Below are positions 51,739 to 64,000 of a DNA stretch of 64,000 bases, one piece after another. The position numbers and the translations under genes are program-made. Each line of letters opens with the position of its first letter. Position 1 is the stretch's first letter. Origin of the DNA: Fragilaria crotonensis (lineage: Eukaryota; Bacillariophyta; Fragilariophyceae; Fragilariales; Fragilariaceae); assembly GCA_022925895.1 (NCBI GenBank), contig JAKSYS010000091.1, positions 62,001 to 126,000 of the forward strand, in the 5' to 3' direction. Under the pieces are notes generated by a model. It was not told the DNA's origin. It saw only the letters and a program-made list of their open reading frames with translations, and ran no database searches.

Positions 51739-54700
51739 CACTATGAAGTTTGTTGAGCATGACTACGGCCTGTATGTGTTTTCCTCAGATAATCATAGTG
51801 CTAGTAGCGATAATGTTGCTGCTTACACTCTGGTCTCAACGGTTGCCGAGCAAAAGAAGTTGTTCACTCGACGAGACATCGACAACGCCGACCTAGCCCG
51901 GCAGCTCTATCGCACCATCGGACGCCCCAGCGAAGCTGAATTCTACCGCCTACTTGACAACGGATCCATTCGCAATTGCCCCGTCACGTCAGTGGACGCT
52001 CGCCGAGCTTTGACCATCTATGGTCCTGACATCGCGACCCTCAAAGGCAAGACCACACGCGCGGGACTCGCGCCTCGTGCACCGAACTACACGGCAGTGA
52101 CCTTGCCTCCGTCCGTGCTTGAGCACCACCGAAGCGTCACGTTGTGTGTGGATTTCTTTTTTGTGCAAGGGCACATCTTTTTCCACACCATTTCCCGGGA
52201 CTTATTCTTCCGCACTGTGAGTTCTGTATCTGATCGCACACGCTCGACCATCGTGCGCGAACTCGACGCCGTGCGTCGCATCTACACCTCGCGCGGTTTC
52301 ACCATCGCTGCCATCCATGGAGACCACGAATTCGCATGCATCAGGGATGCCGTCCACCCAATCCATGTCGACATCGTCGCTGCCGACAGCCACGTCGGGG
52401 AGGTCGAGCGCTCCATCCGCACGGTTAAGGAGCGTCTCCGTGCATGTGTGCATGGCCTACCTTTTACACGCCTCCCGAAGATCATGATCGTGCATATGGT
52501 TGCTGATGTTGTTCGTTGCCTCAATTTGTTTCCCGCCACCAACGGGGTCTCTCGCACGCTGAGCCCTCTCTCCCTTGTCACCGGCGTCCCTTCCCCCGAC
52601 TACCATCACCTGCGCCTCGAGTTCGGCTCATATGTCCAATTGTTCCAGGACAACGACCCGTCCAACACCATCCGCGCCCGCACGCTGGGGGCCATCGCCC
52701 TCACTCCCACGGGGAACGCTCACGGCGACTACTACTTCCTCTCGCTTGCCTCCGGGTCTCGCGTCTCACGCCATCGATGGACCGTCCTTCCCATGACTGA
52801 CACCGCGATTGCTCGCGTCGAAGCCCTCGCCAAGCTCGAGGATCAGCCCCTCATCCAAGAGTCGGGGCTCGTCGTGGAATGGCGTCCTGATCACCCGGTC
52901 CCCGATGATGAGTACGACCGCGACTACGCTGTTCCTACACGTGCCCTCGTGGATTTGCCTTTGGCCGCCGACGACTACTCCTCCGTCTCCCCTTCCGAAC
53001 TCGCCGACCTCCACGCTGATGCCGCTGCGCCTACTGTTCCACCACTCGCCCTCACAGTGCCGGACCAAGGAGCGCGTACGCACCAGCATCAGCATCAAGA
53101 CGGCGACGCCGCCAACGCCGTCAACGAACACGACGATCTACAAGACGAAGACGAAGGCGACAATGATTACGGTGACGATGACTACCCTCACGAAAGTGAA
53201 GACCATGACGATGACCGAGATGGACACCCTGAAGGTGAACAAGACCTTCACGAAGGTGACGACTACCCCCATGAAACTGCAGACGATTCAGTTGCGGTCG
53301 GCGAGGTTTTTCCCCACCACAACGAAACCGAAGCAATCGCCGAACCAGAAGCGGGTACCGACGCGACACCGCAAAGCAATGGTACAGACCAAGGAGCGCA
53401 GCAAGGACGGTACAATTTACGCGAGCGGCCGAGCAACACGGTCACACATCGGTTCAAGGCCGCCATGGACGAACCCTTCAACAGCAAGACGTATTTTCCA
53501 CCAACGCAGCTGCTATATATGGACATTTTCAAGCACATAATGCTGCGAGGGCATGCATCGCACGAACGTCTACAAGGACTGACTCTCACACAAATGTCCG
53601 CAAAAGCGGGTATCCGAAAGCATGGTCGGAGGGCAGAAGAGGCCCTGTTAGCGGAGTTCTCGCAGTTTGAGGATTTAGACGTATACGAGCCACTTGACCC
53701 ACACAAGCTGACCAAAGAACAGAAGAAATCAGCCCTGAGGGCAATACCAACCATCAAAGAGAAGCGATGCGGGAAGCTCAAAGGGAGAACCGTAGCGGAC
53801 GGAAGGGCCCAGCGATCAATGTATGACAAATCCGAAACGGCTTCACCAACCGTTGCCACTGACTCCCTCATGATTTCTATCGGAATCGATGCATACGAAC
53901 GACGCGACGTCGGGATATCAGACATCGCCGGTGCCTACTTGAATGCATACATGAAGGACTACGTCATAATGAAGTTCACAGGCATATCCGTGGACATCCT
54001 CTGCGAGATGAACCCGAATTACATCCCTTTCGTGACGATCGAGAACGGCGAGAAAGTGCTGTACGTCCGTCTCATCAAAGCCATCTATGGCTGCGTACAA
54101 TCGGCACTATTGTGGTACAAGCTTTTTTACTCGCATCTTCAGAGCATGGGTTTCGAACTAAACCCATACGACCCGTGTATAGCCAACAAGATTATCGACG
54201 GAAAACAGTGCACGATAGCATGGTACGTGGATGACATGAAGATCTCGCACGTCGACGCGAACGTCGTGACACGCATCATCGAGCAAATCGAGGAGCGGTT
54301 CGGGAAGATGACCGTCACACGAGGGAGCGACCACGTGTTCCTCGGGATGAAAATAGCGTACAAGGAGAACGGTACAGCAGAGATCACTATGCGCGATTAC
54401 CTGGAGGAAGCGATCACGGAGTCGGGTTTGGACATCCGCAGGTCTGCTGCGACGCCAGCCAGAAGGGATTTGTTTGAGGGCAACCCGAACGCAAAACCAT
54501 TAGAGCGGAGGGATGCGGAAGTGTTTCACAGTGTCGTGGCGAAGCTATTGTACGTATCCATCCGGGCACGAATGGACATACTACTGCCTGTTATCTACTT
54601 GTGCACGCGAGTGTCGAAATGCACCACGGACGACCAGGACAAACTAAAGCGCGTCCTGGAGTACTTGAAGGGCACACTGCACTACAAATACACGATTGGA

Positions 54701-55438
54701 ATCGACGACATAGGAAAAATTCGATCTTGGGTGGATGCATCGTACGCAGTGCACCCCGATATGAGAAGCCACACAGGGGGATTGATATCGTTCGGCACTG
54801 GAGGCCTGATCTGCAAGTCGAGCAAACAGAAACTCAATACGAGGAGCTCCACGGAAGCAGAGGTTGTGGGCGCAAGCGATTATCTGCCGAACCTCATGTG
54901 GGTACACATGTTCCTTGAGAAGCAAGGCTACCCCGTGACGGATAGTATCATGGGCCAAGACAACGAAAGTGCCATGAAACTTGAGAAGAACGGACGCATG
55001 TCGGCAGGACAGAAATCGAGACACATCGACATTCGTTATTTCTGGATCAAAGATCGAACGCAGGCTGCAGGAATTAACATCAAACACTGCCCAACGCTGG
55101 AAATGCTGGCCGATTTTTTCACTAAGCCACTTCAGGGCGCACTATTCCGACGCTTCCGCGATGTAATCCTAGGATACCGCCACATCGATACCTTAAGGCG
55201 CGACCTCACGGTACCTATCGAGGAGCGTGTTAACGAAAAGCGAATCGATACACATGATACCGCGCCGACAAATGACACGTCACTTTCCCATGAAGTAAAC
55301 GGTAAGAATGAGACAGGTAGGATCACGTGGGCCGACGTAGTGAGGGGACATGTGGTCCAGAAAGAAGAGAGAACAGAAGGTAGAAATAAGGGATTGTGCA
55401 CGAGCACACTTTCTCGAAACAATCCCGTTAGTAGTTAG
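51739..55438 (+). CDS. Copia integrase, reverse transcriptase and RNase H region
   Basis: One long frame to the right of the nested element. Integrase carries the D-D-E set (CVDFFFV near residue 141, HGDHEF near 199, EVERSIRTVKERLRA near 225). A strongly acidic linker rich in D, E and H follows (about 470-520). Reverse transcriptase has the YVDDMK box (about 832), and RNase H has WVDASYAVHPDMRSHTGG and LNTRSSTEAEVVGASDYL (about 1000-1050). The order integrase before reverse transcriptase defines Copia. The stop lies inside the right LTR. Confidence 0.95.
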
Positions 55439-55550
55439 AACCGAAGTTGAGACGAACTTCCAACTACTTCCAACGTCGTTAGGTTCCCAAGGGCAACATA
55501 TACCGAGTTGAATGCTCTACGTATCCCAGGGAATCATTACCACTGTAACA
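55228..55550 (+). repeat. right LTR of the young Copia element
   Basis: 323 bp, apparently identical to the left LTR at 39936-40258. It is followed by TTCTG (55551-55555), the second copy of the target duplication. It contains the end of the pol frame. Confidence 0.97.
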
Positions 55551-55909
55551 TTCTGTGAACGCAGTTTTTAGGAGTGTGTATGGAGTATGGAGTATGGAGT
55601 ACTGATACGTGTATGTACTACTCGCAGCCTACCAGTCAAATCCAGGGTTTACTAAATCCAGAATCCAATCCCCAATCAGCCTGTCCGGATCAATTAATAG
55701 AGAGTCTACAGTAAATGGTTCATGGTTCCCGACTCCCGACTCACAACGTTTAGCATTCCGTGTATGCTCGTGTTCAAATGTCGGCAAAAAGTCGGCGATT
55801 CAACAACAGTAACGGTAGTAGTGTGTCAATGACAAGCATGAAACTTGGTGAACAGAGCCGCTGACCGCATTCATTTCGTTCCACACCGATAATCTCCGGC
55901 AGCACCAAC

Positions 55910-56529
55910 ATGTCATCATCGTTTGCCTATCCCGATCGTCTTATGCACAAAATGACGGGAGCTCTCTGGTTTCCTCGTTCGAAAGATGCAGTGGAGCCAA
56001 GGTGTGTTGTTTCTTGTTTCGATAGACTATTGAACTCTTGTCATGTCTCCAGAAAGTAGAAACCAGTCGTCTAACCTCCGGTCGGTGCACATGCGCTGGG
56101 TTATCCAGTTTGAATCAGTTGGAACGAGAAGAAGAGGCCTACGAAGCCAAAATGAAAGGAATTGCTGATATTCAGGCGGCTCTGCCCATTGGTGTCACGC
56201 CTGCCATAATGGCCCGATACGAAAAGAAAGTGAAGGAGCTCCGAGACACTTCCAATGACATGCCCCCTTTCAAACCCGTATGGAATCGCCAACCACAGTC
56301 AGAGCAACCTCTTCCGTCACTCGCCCATCAGTCACCTGGTTCAATGAGTCGTCCGGCGAGTGACTTCTCCTTTGCCCTCAGTACGCCTAGGAGTATGCAA
56401 TTTCATACACCACAGCAAACCCCCCAAAGCGCTCGAAGCATGGCAAGTGGCGATTCGTCATACAATCTGGATAGTTCTCATGATGATACATCGGATGTGG
56501 AGACTACTGCAAGCAGTACGGGGAGATGA
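55910..56529 (+). CDS. small conserved-looking protein of unknown function (2 exons)
   Basis: Exon 1 55910-56001 starts MSSSFAYPDRLMHKMTGALW; exon 2 56109-56529; the 107-bp intron is GT-AG and the join keeps phase (EPSLNQLEREEEAYEAKM). 170 residues. The first half is helical and charged with SLNQLEREEEAYEAKMKGIA; the second half is Ser/Pro/Thr/Gln-rich and disordered, ending in an acidic DSSHDDTSDVETT. No signal peptide or membrane segment. Function unknown. Another acceptor inside the intron (56051) would put a stop directly in frame, which supports the chosen one. Confidence 0.6.
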
Positions 56530-57157
56530 ATGATTGTTCCTGACTGGGCTTATGTGCGTTAGATATCTTTCTTTCAGACATCAGAACAAAAGGAGGATCC
56601 TCTTGACCTATTATATTATTCACATCAACTTCCCATACCTTTTGAAACTGGAAGGAAATGAGCATTTCGATGCGCGCACGCATTGGTGGAGTGGTTGTCG
56701 GCCCTCATGGAAGGAGATGTCTGTTACCCTGGTTGATCAAAGGTGTGTCATCCAAGCGCAATTGTTGACATGCTGCGATTTCAGCGTTCGCAACCTTAAA
56801 GACATTAAGTGAAGCATACCCATTTGTTCCTCTCCCGCATGCCTCGACTATCATTTCGTTGAACCGAGAGGAAAGTACTAAAAGTCTCTGATGTCTTCAC
56901 TAGCATTCTCCTCGAACATTGAGGTTAGTAGACTACTGCCGTGAGAATACAATAAACATCTCTCGATGGGTCAAGTGGTAGTAGACTATAATTTACATCA
57001 TACGCAAACGACCATCGACCCGGTCTATTGTCGCATCACTCAAGCACACTGTCGATATGATGCAAATTGCTGATCTGAAGAGCAGTCTCAACGTTCAAGA
57101 CTGTAAAAACCTTTACTCAAGACTATGCGTTCATCGCCCTCCTGCCTCTGCTAGCAT
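56530..57157. other. convergent intergenic region
   Basis: Between two convergent genes; holds presumed 3' ends only. A plus-strand frame of about 92 codons (56534-56812) shows no recognisable content. Confidence 0.4.
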
Positions 57158-57754
57158 TTACTTGCGGCTACCAGTGTAGTCGATCTCACCAAAGAAGTCT
57201 TCCTCCTCGTCGTACGATCCGTACTGGGTCAGCCACAAACCAAGGATTCCCCAGTGAACGGCAAAGAGAACGACCAAAAGACGGTTGTCATCAACACCGA
57301 ACCATTCGTTGGTTCCTTCGGTGGCAAGAGCAGCCGAAGAAGTAAGAATGGCAGGGACGGCACCGGCAACGGCAGCGACAAGAGATTGAGGCTTGAAGGC
57401 GTTCAAGGCGGTGGCAGGCACTCCGAAAGCTGTAACAAGGAAGGAAACGGAATGTGTCAGATCTTAAACTAAAGAAGAGAAAGAAGGTAGTCCATGAACA
57501 AATAAACAGGTGACATGTGCATGTCGTTCGACGGATTGCTATGACGATAGAGCCCACCGTACGATAGGTACCTAACCCTACTGCATCGTGCATGAAAAAT
57601 ACGTTGTGCAAGAATCGCAAAACGGCAATAATGACTTTGAAACCCGAGACAACAGGAACTTGAAAGAGAGTAATGCTAACCTACCAGTCTGGGCTGGGAC
57701 GAAGGCGGAAGCAGTTGCGAAGATCGCAAGGAGAGCAAAGACAGTCTTCATCAT
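57158..57754 (-). CDS. PsbW-like photosystem II subunit, thylakoid-targeted (2 exons)
   Basis: Exon 1 is 57754-57685 and exon 2 is 57429-57158, with a 255-bp GT-AG intron; 113 residues. The start [20 protein letters not shown] is a signal peptide ending in the classic ASAF motif of diatom plastid import. A second hydrophobic stretch ending SSAALA ([17 protein letters not shown]) looks like a thylakoid transfer signal. The mature part begins [16 protein letters not shown], has one membrane span ([17 protein letters not shown]) and an acidic tail [16 protein letters not shown] followed by one span fits PsbW, which sits at the photosystem II dimer edge. Another single-span PSII subunit remains possible. 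The intron separates the signal peptide from the rest. Confidence 0.78.
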
Positions 57755-58673
57755 GGTGTCGATATCGTTCAAGGTATTTTGAAAGCAGCGAGTTGAATGT
57801 CAAGATTTCTGCCTTCTGTGATCGACGTATGTACAACCTCGTACAAACATGGGATTCTAGTATGGCCTGTCAGTCGTACTGGTACGATCTTTTGGGTCAA
57901 GTTCAAGAACGAGGAAGGAGGCAGGCCAAAACAATTGATACTATGGGTACCGTACATTTTACGGAATCTGATTCTACGCAACCTCAGGATTCCCTTTCAG
58001 AGGCCTCACGTTTCAAGTATCAAGCATCAAGCAACCCTGTTGCAGGTTGCAGCACCACAGAGGTTCCGGAATTCTTGTTCACCTGGATGTAAAATCGTGT
58101 AGAATCTACTGAGACGTGAGTCTAAATTCCGGAACCCCCCGGTACTGTGAGTACTGGTGTACTGGTACTCGCAGGTCGGAGGACCAACAGACATTCTTGC
58201 TGCGACTACAGTACCAGGTACTACCGGTAGAACTGCAATGTACTGCATAGCCAGGTTCTCGCAGTTCCCAACATACATAAAATTAAATTCTGGTATGATA
58301 CAGTTCCTAGAGTTCCTACACAACATTGATTTGTATCGTACAGTACACCTGCGGCATTATTATAGTGTGTCGTGCATTGTACCATGAGCCCCGCTACTGC
58401 TATGCATACAGCGTGACCGTACCGGTACTCCAGTAGCACGGGATCTCAATACTATGAATTACTGCGGTCTTAAGTAGAAATCTTATACGAGTACTGTAGT
58501 ACTAGTACCTGCTTATATATTAGCGTAACATACCTGCATTGAGTTCATTTGTACTCAGATTTTACTATGACATATGGCTGGATTCACGAAGAGGATTCGC
58601 GAGGTAGAGCTCTACGTACTAGTACCACTATTTTTTTAGCGCTCGCATATTGAAAATTGATTTACACGCCAAA
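57755..58673. other. intergenic, no gene seen
   Basis: Palindrome-rich near 58140-58230 and 58420-58520 (GTACTGGTGTACTGGTAC, GAGTACTGTAGTACTAGTAC). Short frames only. Confidence 0.4.
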
Positions 58674-58979
58674 TCACTTGCTTTTCATTCCATTGACCAT
58701 GGCAGTGAATATCTCAACCAATTCTTGATATTCCGTGGAGCTTCTTGAAGCTACATCATCTCCTTGCTCTTCATGAGTGAAAGCACATTGAAGCTCCACA
58801 GAAAACGCAGTTTTGATAAATTCACGACCATTCCAATTTCTACTGATCACGCGCCAGGAGATGGCAGTAAAGGGGGAGCACCTTCTTCTCTTGTGATTCC
58901 AGAAACGTTGTCTGATGAAGAGAACAGTTACCAGCATGTTGCCCAATTGAGTGTTGGTGTCAGTCATACCAAATGTCAC
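58674..58979 (-). CDS. unrecognised short frame, possibly end of a mobile-element protein
   Basis: About 101 codons. The end part (FIKTAFSVELQCAFTHEEQG, TEYQELVEIFTAMVNGMKSK) reads like a real protein terminus, but I cannot name it, and no matching upstream part is evident. It borders a stretch of suspected mobile DNA. Weak call. Confidence 0.25.
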   Translation of the reverse strand: MTFGMTDTNTQLGNMLVTVLFIRQRFWNHKRRRCSPFTAISWRVISRNWNGREFIKTAFSVELQCAFTHEEQGDDVASRSSTEYQELVEIFTAMVNGMKSK

Positions 58980-59032
58980 GAACCATGATGACGATGACAG
59001 TGGATCTTGGGATGGATCCAGATTCGAACCCT

Positions 59033-60123
59033 TAGAGCATCCCCACCCGAGGCGAACACGTGGTGAACTCCGTTTGGAACATTCTTGGAAGCATTTTCAC
59101 CATTCCTACTTTTTCCTTTCAAAATAAGGACGGAAGAGGCTCACAGAATGTCACTCCTCGGAACTTTTGCTCCCCAGACGTTGGATCAATTTGTTGGCTG
59201 TCGATGTGTCGACCGATGGCTTGCTCTCACGACGTGACATGTGAAGTGCCATGAGTTGGGCATGCATTGCCTGGATACAGATGAAGGTCATAGCAGACTA
59301 ACAGGGAAGATGAATTTGATACTGTCACCGATGAAGCCTCTGTTGTTGGTGTGCTCCTTGATGGTGCTAGCAAGCAGCTCCAAACGTTTTGGCTACTAGA
59401 GCCCAATCCTGGTTCCATCGCTGGATCAATGCATCACGGCATCTCGTGATCTGTTGTCACTGCTAAGAGATAAGGAATCACCCATCATCATCCTGCAGGA
59501 CTCGAGTCATGGACACCGCACGTGTGAGGAACTTCTTGACGCTGGGAGCCCTTCACTTGCATTTGTCACCCGACACGGCGGTGGTGCGCAAGTTTCGAGA
59601 TTTTGCTGTAAAACCTATCCAGAAGTTGCCAATTCTCTGCCCATTCAAGTTCATGAATCGGAGAGACAGAATTGGCTGATATATGTCAATATCAATTTGA
59701 ATAACCGGACTTCTTGGCCAGTATTCGATTTGTCAGGATATGTCAATGACCAGCCAAGATATCTCATACAAGATTGGCATGAACTACACAATCCTGCTGC
59801 CCAATACAAACCTAATTGTCAACAACTTCAAATTGATTGGTGTTGATTGAAAGATCAAATGCTACTTTCTGAGTGGCTGCCTCACCCTGCCAAGAAATTT
59901 GAACGAATATGCTACTATGGCACATCTCGGATGTATTTTGTTGGGTGCGGTCGCCTGCAATCATGTTGCGTACAATCATAATGCTGCTTTCTTTAAAGCA
60001 GACCTCACTATATTTATCCAACAAGCCGGGCAATCAAGAGCATGGCGGATGAGATGGAATCACTTTGATTTCAGCATACCCTTTCTTGGTGTTCGACTGT
60101 GGGCTCATTCCTCCTGGTCATGA
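59033..60123 (+). other. suspected decayed mobile DNA, unidentified
   Basis: Starts with TAGAGCATCCCCACCCG, identical to 20886-20902, after which several overlapping plus-strand frames follow (59060-59254, 59454-59846, 59899-60123). The longest contains SRTSWPVFDLSG-like wording (NRTSWPVFDLSGYVNDQPRY, IQDWHELHNPAAQY) that looks protein-like, but I do not recognise the family. No matching inverted end was found. Confidence 0.3.
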
Positions 60124-60664
60124 CTCATGACTGCTCACCATCTTGTTGCCATTACCTTGCTTTGTTGGTGCAGATCTCGTCACGCTGGCGCTCACGTCGC
60201 GGGTTCTGAAACTCTCGAACATTATATTGTACATCGACTAGACTAGCTACTTCTTCATTGCCACAGTTGGGGTCTATTTCGGCTAGATGAACAAAAGCTG
60301 CACTGACAACCCGATTAGAATCACCAATTCAGTAGCTGTACCGTAACCTTGGTATACTTTTGACGTCGGAAATAAAAAAATTAATACTAGGCCTACGTAG
60401 AGCTACCTCGTGTACCCAAAATATGCATCCAGCCATATGAAGATTGGCAGACAATTCTGTTGCATAGGGCGTCCCGGGTGTCCTGGTACAAATATATTGC
60501 GTGATATCAGTCCTCCCGTAGCGGTACTAGTAGCGGTACTGTAGTACTAGGTTTTGCGGTTTTGCCCCATGTCATCCGTCACCTTATCACAAGGGGACGA
60601 CAATGGTCGTCAGTGGTATCATGATTCTCAACCTGAACCTTCACATTCAACGACTAGTGCGCTA

Positions 60665-62092
60665 TGAAGAGACAACTTGGGGAGGTATCAGAAAAGGAGC
60701 ATAATCAAACTACCTCAGCTCCCTGGTAGACTCCACGCGCCCGGGGCTGTTCGTCACGCCGAAAAACGAAGAACTGGAACTTGTTCGTTTGCCGACCGCA
60801 TCGCTACAGTATCTCTAGACTGCTTTCGTCAGCACATTCCGGAGTCGTTCCTCGAAGCACAAAAGCAAACGTGTGTGTCGGCAATTGTCGCTCACTTTAG
60901 TTCTGATGGACACTTGCAAGTACAGGGACTTGGGGTAGGAACCAAATTCCTACCTGAAAGAGTTCTGGAACAGCAGGATGTAGTTGAGGACGAACCGGCT
61001 GAGTACCTGGAAGGCTTAGATGGCCACTCTTATCGTCGAGGGTACGGAATTCTTGTCCGTGATTGCCATGCTGAAGTCTTGGCACGACGAGCCTTTCGAA
61101 GGCAGTTGTACTTTGACATGCAAACAAGGCCGGATCGAAGCATCCTAGAAAAGGCTGCTAGTGGCCTTTTTCGCCTCAAGTCAGAGGTGACGCTGCACAT
61201 GTATTCAAGCTCAGCGCCCTGTGGCAATTCAACAATAAAAAAGTTTGCCACTATGCAGAAGGAAGTCTTTGATTCAAACATGGGTCCCAACGAATGGCCA
61301 TCACGACACCACGAGGTCATTCCGCCGCATTCGTTGAAGTTGGGACAATTTGCGTTGCTGCTGAAGAAGGATAGGACAGTGACGGATGTTGTCAAGAGAG
61401 AGCCATTTGAAGGAGGAAAGTCGTGGCCTGCTAATAATTCTGATGACTGGTGTCCCCCAGGTACCACTATTGTCTGGTCCAATCAGGGGTCGTTGCATAC
61501 GTGCTCTGACAAGATTTGTAGATGGAACTATTTGGGATTGCAAGGGTCTCTCCTGTCCTCATTGATAGAAGTACCCCTTTACATGGAAAGTCTGACAGTT
61601 GGGAGAAAATTTACCTCGTGCATTTGCCGACGGGCTATTTGTTGCCGAGCGGTGGCGAAGGGAAAGGCGCCCTCGACCAGGTATTCGCTTCATCATCCAG
61701 CCATTATGGAAACGGGCGTCTTAATGGATGTAACCGGTATTCTCGGTATGCATGATGAATCGGAATTCGGTCAAGACGTTCGCTTCAATTCCTCTCACTG
61801 CTATGCCTGGTGGCCTGGTTTGAACGGCGACCTGGAAGTGATCGATGGCAACAACGGCCTCGCATGTAGGGACAACAGCGTAAATCTGATATCGCGACTC
61901 AGCACAGCATCTTTGATTCGACTGCATGGTACGATGACTGACAACGTGGATACAGTCACACTGCTCACCCTGAAATCGGTGCATTCGCTCAAGAGGCTGC
62001 TGTCGCCATGTTATGAAGGTGCAAAGGAAGCAATATTGAACAACCATAAATTGTTTCGAGGTTGGAAAAGAAGAAGCTCGACACTGGCATAA
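60665..62092 (+). CDS. ADAT1: ADAT1/Tad1-type tRNA adenosine deaminase, start unresolved
   Basis: About 475 codons open after a TGA at 60662-60664. Motifs of the adenosine deaminase (ADAR/ADAT1) fold: GLGVGTKFLPERVL, DCHAEVLARRAF with the zinc His and catalytic Glu (about 130), SSAPCGNSTIKKF with the first zinc Cys (about 181), and CSDKICRWNYLGLQGSLLS with the second (about 276). The enzyme changes A37 of tRNA-Ala to inosine. The C-terminal LHHPAIMETGVLM and YAWWPGLNGDLEVIDGNNG also fit the family. No in-frame ATG precedes the conserved helix FADRIATVSLDCF. ATGs at 60566 (in frame, cut by the TGA) and 60664 (other frame) suggest an unseen exon or a sequence error. Confidence 0.85.
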
Positions 62093-62159
62093 CTTAGCGG
62101 GATTTTTATTCATGGATTATTGCATTACATGGTATGTTACGGCCAGGAAATGACTTGCC

Positions 62160-64000
<1,841 letters not shown>

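Larger units (their letters stand above)
39936..55550 (+). mobile_element. young Copia LTR retrotransposon (diatom type) with nested insertion
   Basis: Bounded by two LTRs of equal length (39936-40258 and 55228-55550) and a perfect 5-bp target duplication TTCTG. Parts in order: short leader frame, gag with CCHC knuckle, aspartic protease motif, then integrase, reverse transcriptase and RNase H, the Copia order. The D-S-Q-S-T protease motif is what I associate with diatom Copia. One large break is seen: a 9.5-kb DNA transposon inserted between the protease and integrase parts; otherwise it looks whole. LTR identity by eye points to a very recent insertion. Without the nested element it would be about 6.1 kb. 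It stands about 170 bp upstream of the presumed SPT5 start. Confidence 0.97.

Noticed and set aside
53263-53925. 220-codon minus-strand frame
   Set aside because: Antisense shadow of the Copia pol frame.
55132-55422. minus-strand frame present in both LTRs (also 39891-40130)
   Set aside because: Same sequence twice because the LTRs are repeats; antisense to the pol end; no recognisable content.
59010-59045. possible tRNA T-arm (ATTCGAACCC) on the minus strand
   Set aside because: The flanking bases do not pair as a T stem, and no D or anticodon arm fits.

Overview
The window looks like nuclear DNA of a diatom, or a very close photosynthetic stramenopile relative. Several predicted proteins start with a signal peptide followed by an ASAF-like motif, the entry signal of secondary plastids: a PsbW-like photosystem II subunit, a plastid sigma factor, a two-helix membrane protein and probably an MBL-fold protein. 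There are two HSF-type transcription factors, a group expanded in diatoms, and Copia elements with the D-S-Q-S-T protease motif I associate with diatom Copia. Introns are few, short (about 50-215 bp) and GT-AG. Genus cannot be set from the sequence alone.

Layout. 1-6.5 kb: a DUF819-type membrane protein (5' end outside the window), a RING-like Cys-rich protein, a hAT-type MITE with a perfect 8-bp target duplication, a JMJD8-like JmjC protein and a first HSF. 6.5-21.9 kb: a gene-poor stretch with an old, heavily broken Copia copy (about 9.9-13.8 kb), one conserved hypothetical gene, two inverted copies of a 1-kb TIR element and a 288-bp tandem duplication. 21.9-37.2 kb: a gene-dense block with a DENN/PPR protein, an MBL-fold protein, a plastid membrane protein, a plastid sigma-70 factor, nibrin (NBS1), a second HSF and the tRNA 2'-phosphotransferase TPT1. 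37.5-39.8 kb: the N-terminal half of SPT5 runs into a Crypton-type GCR1_C domain. 39.9-55.6 kb: a young Copia element (two 323-bp LTRs that look identical, TTCTG target duplication) carrying a nested 9.5-kb DNA transposon. 55.9-64 kb: a small unknown gene, the PsbW-like gene, a gene-poor stretch, an ADAT1-type tRNA adenosine deaminase and the C-terminal half of an ABCC transporter.

How things fit. The host genes are ordinary housekeeping (DNA repair, tRNA maturation, plastid transcription and photosynthesis, membrane traffic, transport, stress-type transcription factors) with no operon-like logic; neighbours are divergent or convergent with short spacers. The unusual material is the mobile DNA. 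The nested 9.5-kb element encodes a 1124-residue protein joining a GNAT-like acetyltransferase region to a Ulp1-type SUMO protease, followed by four SUMO-interaction-like motifs; a second, spliced gene of unknown function; and a transposase-like gene. The SPT5/GCR1_C junction next to the Copia insertion is the other unusual locus.

A caution: several host genes (ABCC, DENN, SPT5, possibly TPT1) change frame at or near short homopolymers, mostly as single missing bases. This suggests either uncorrected long-read indels or real decay, and it affects how intact every gene here should be judged.
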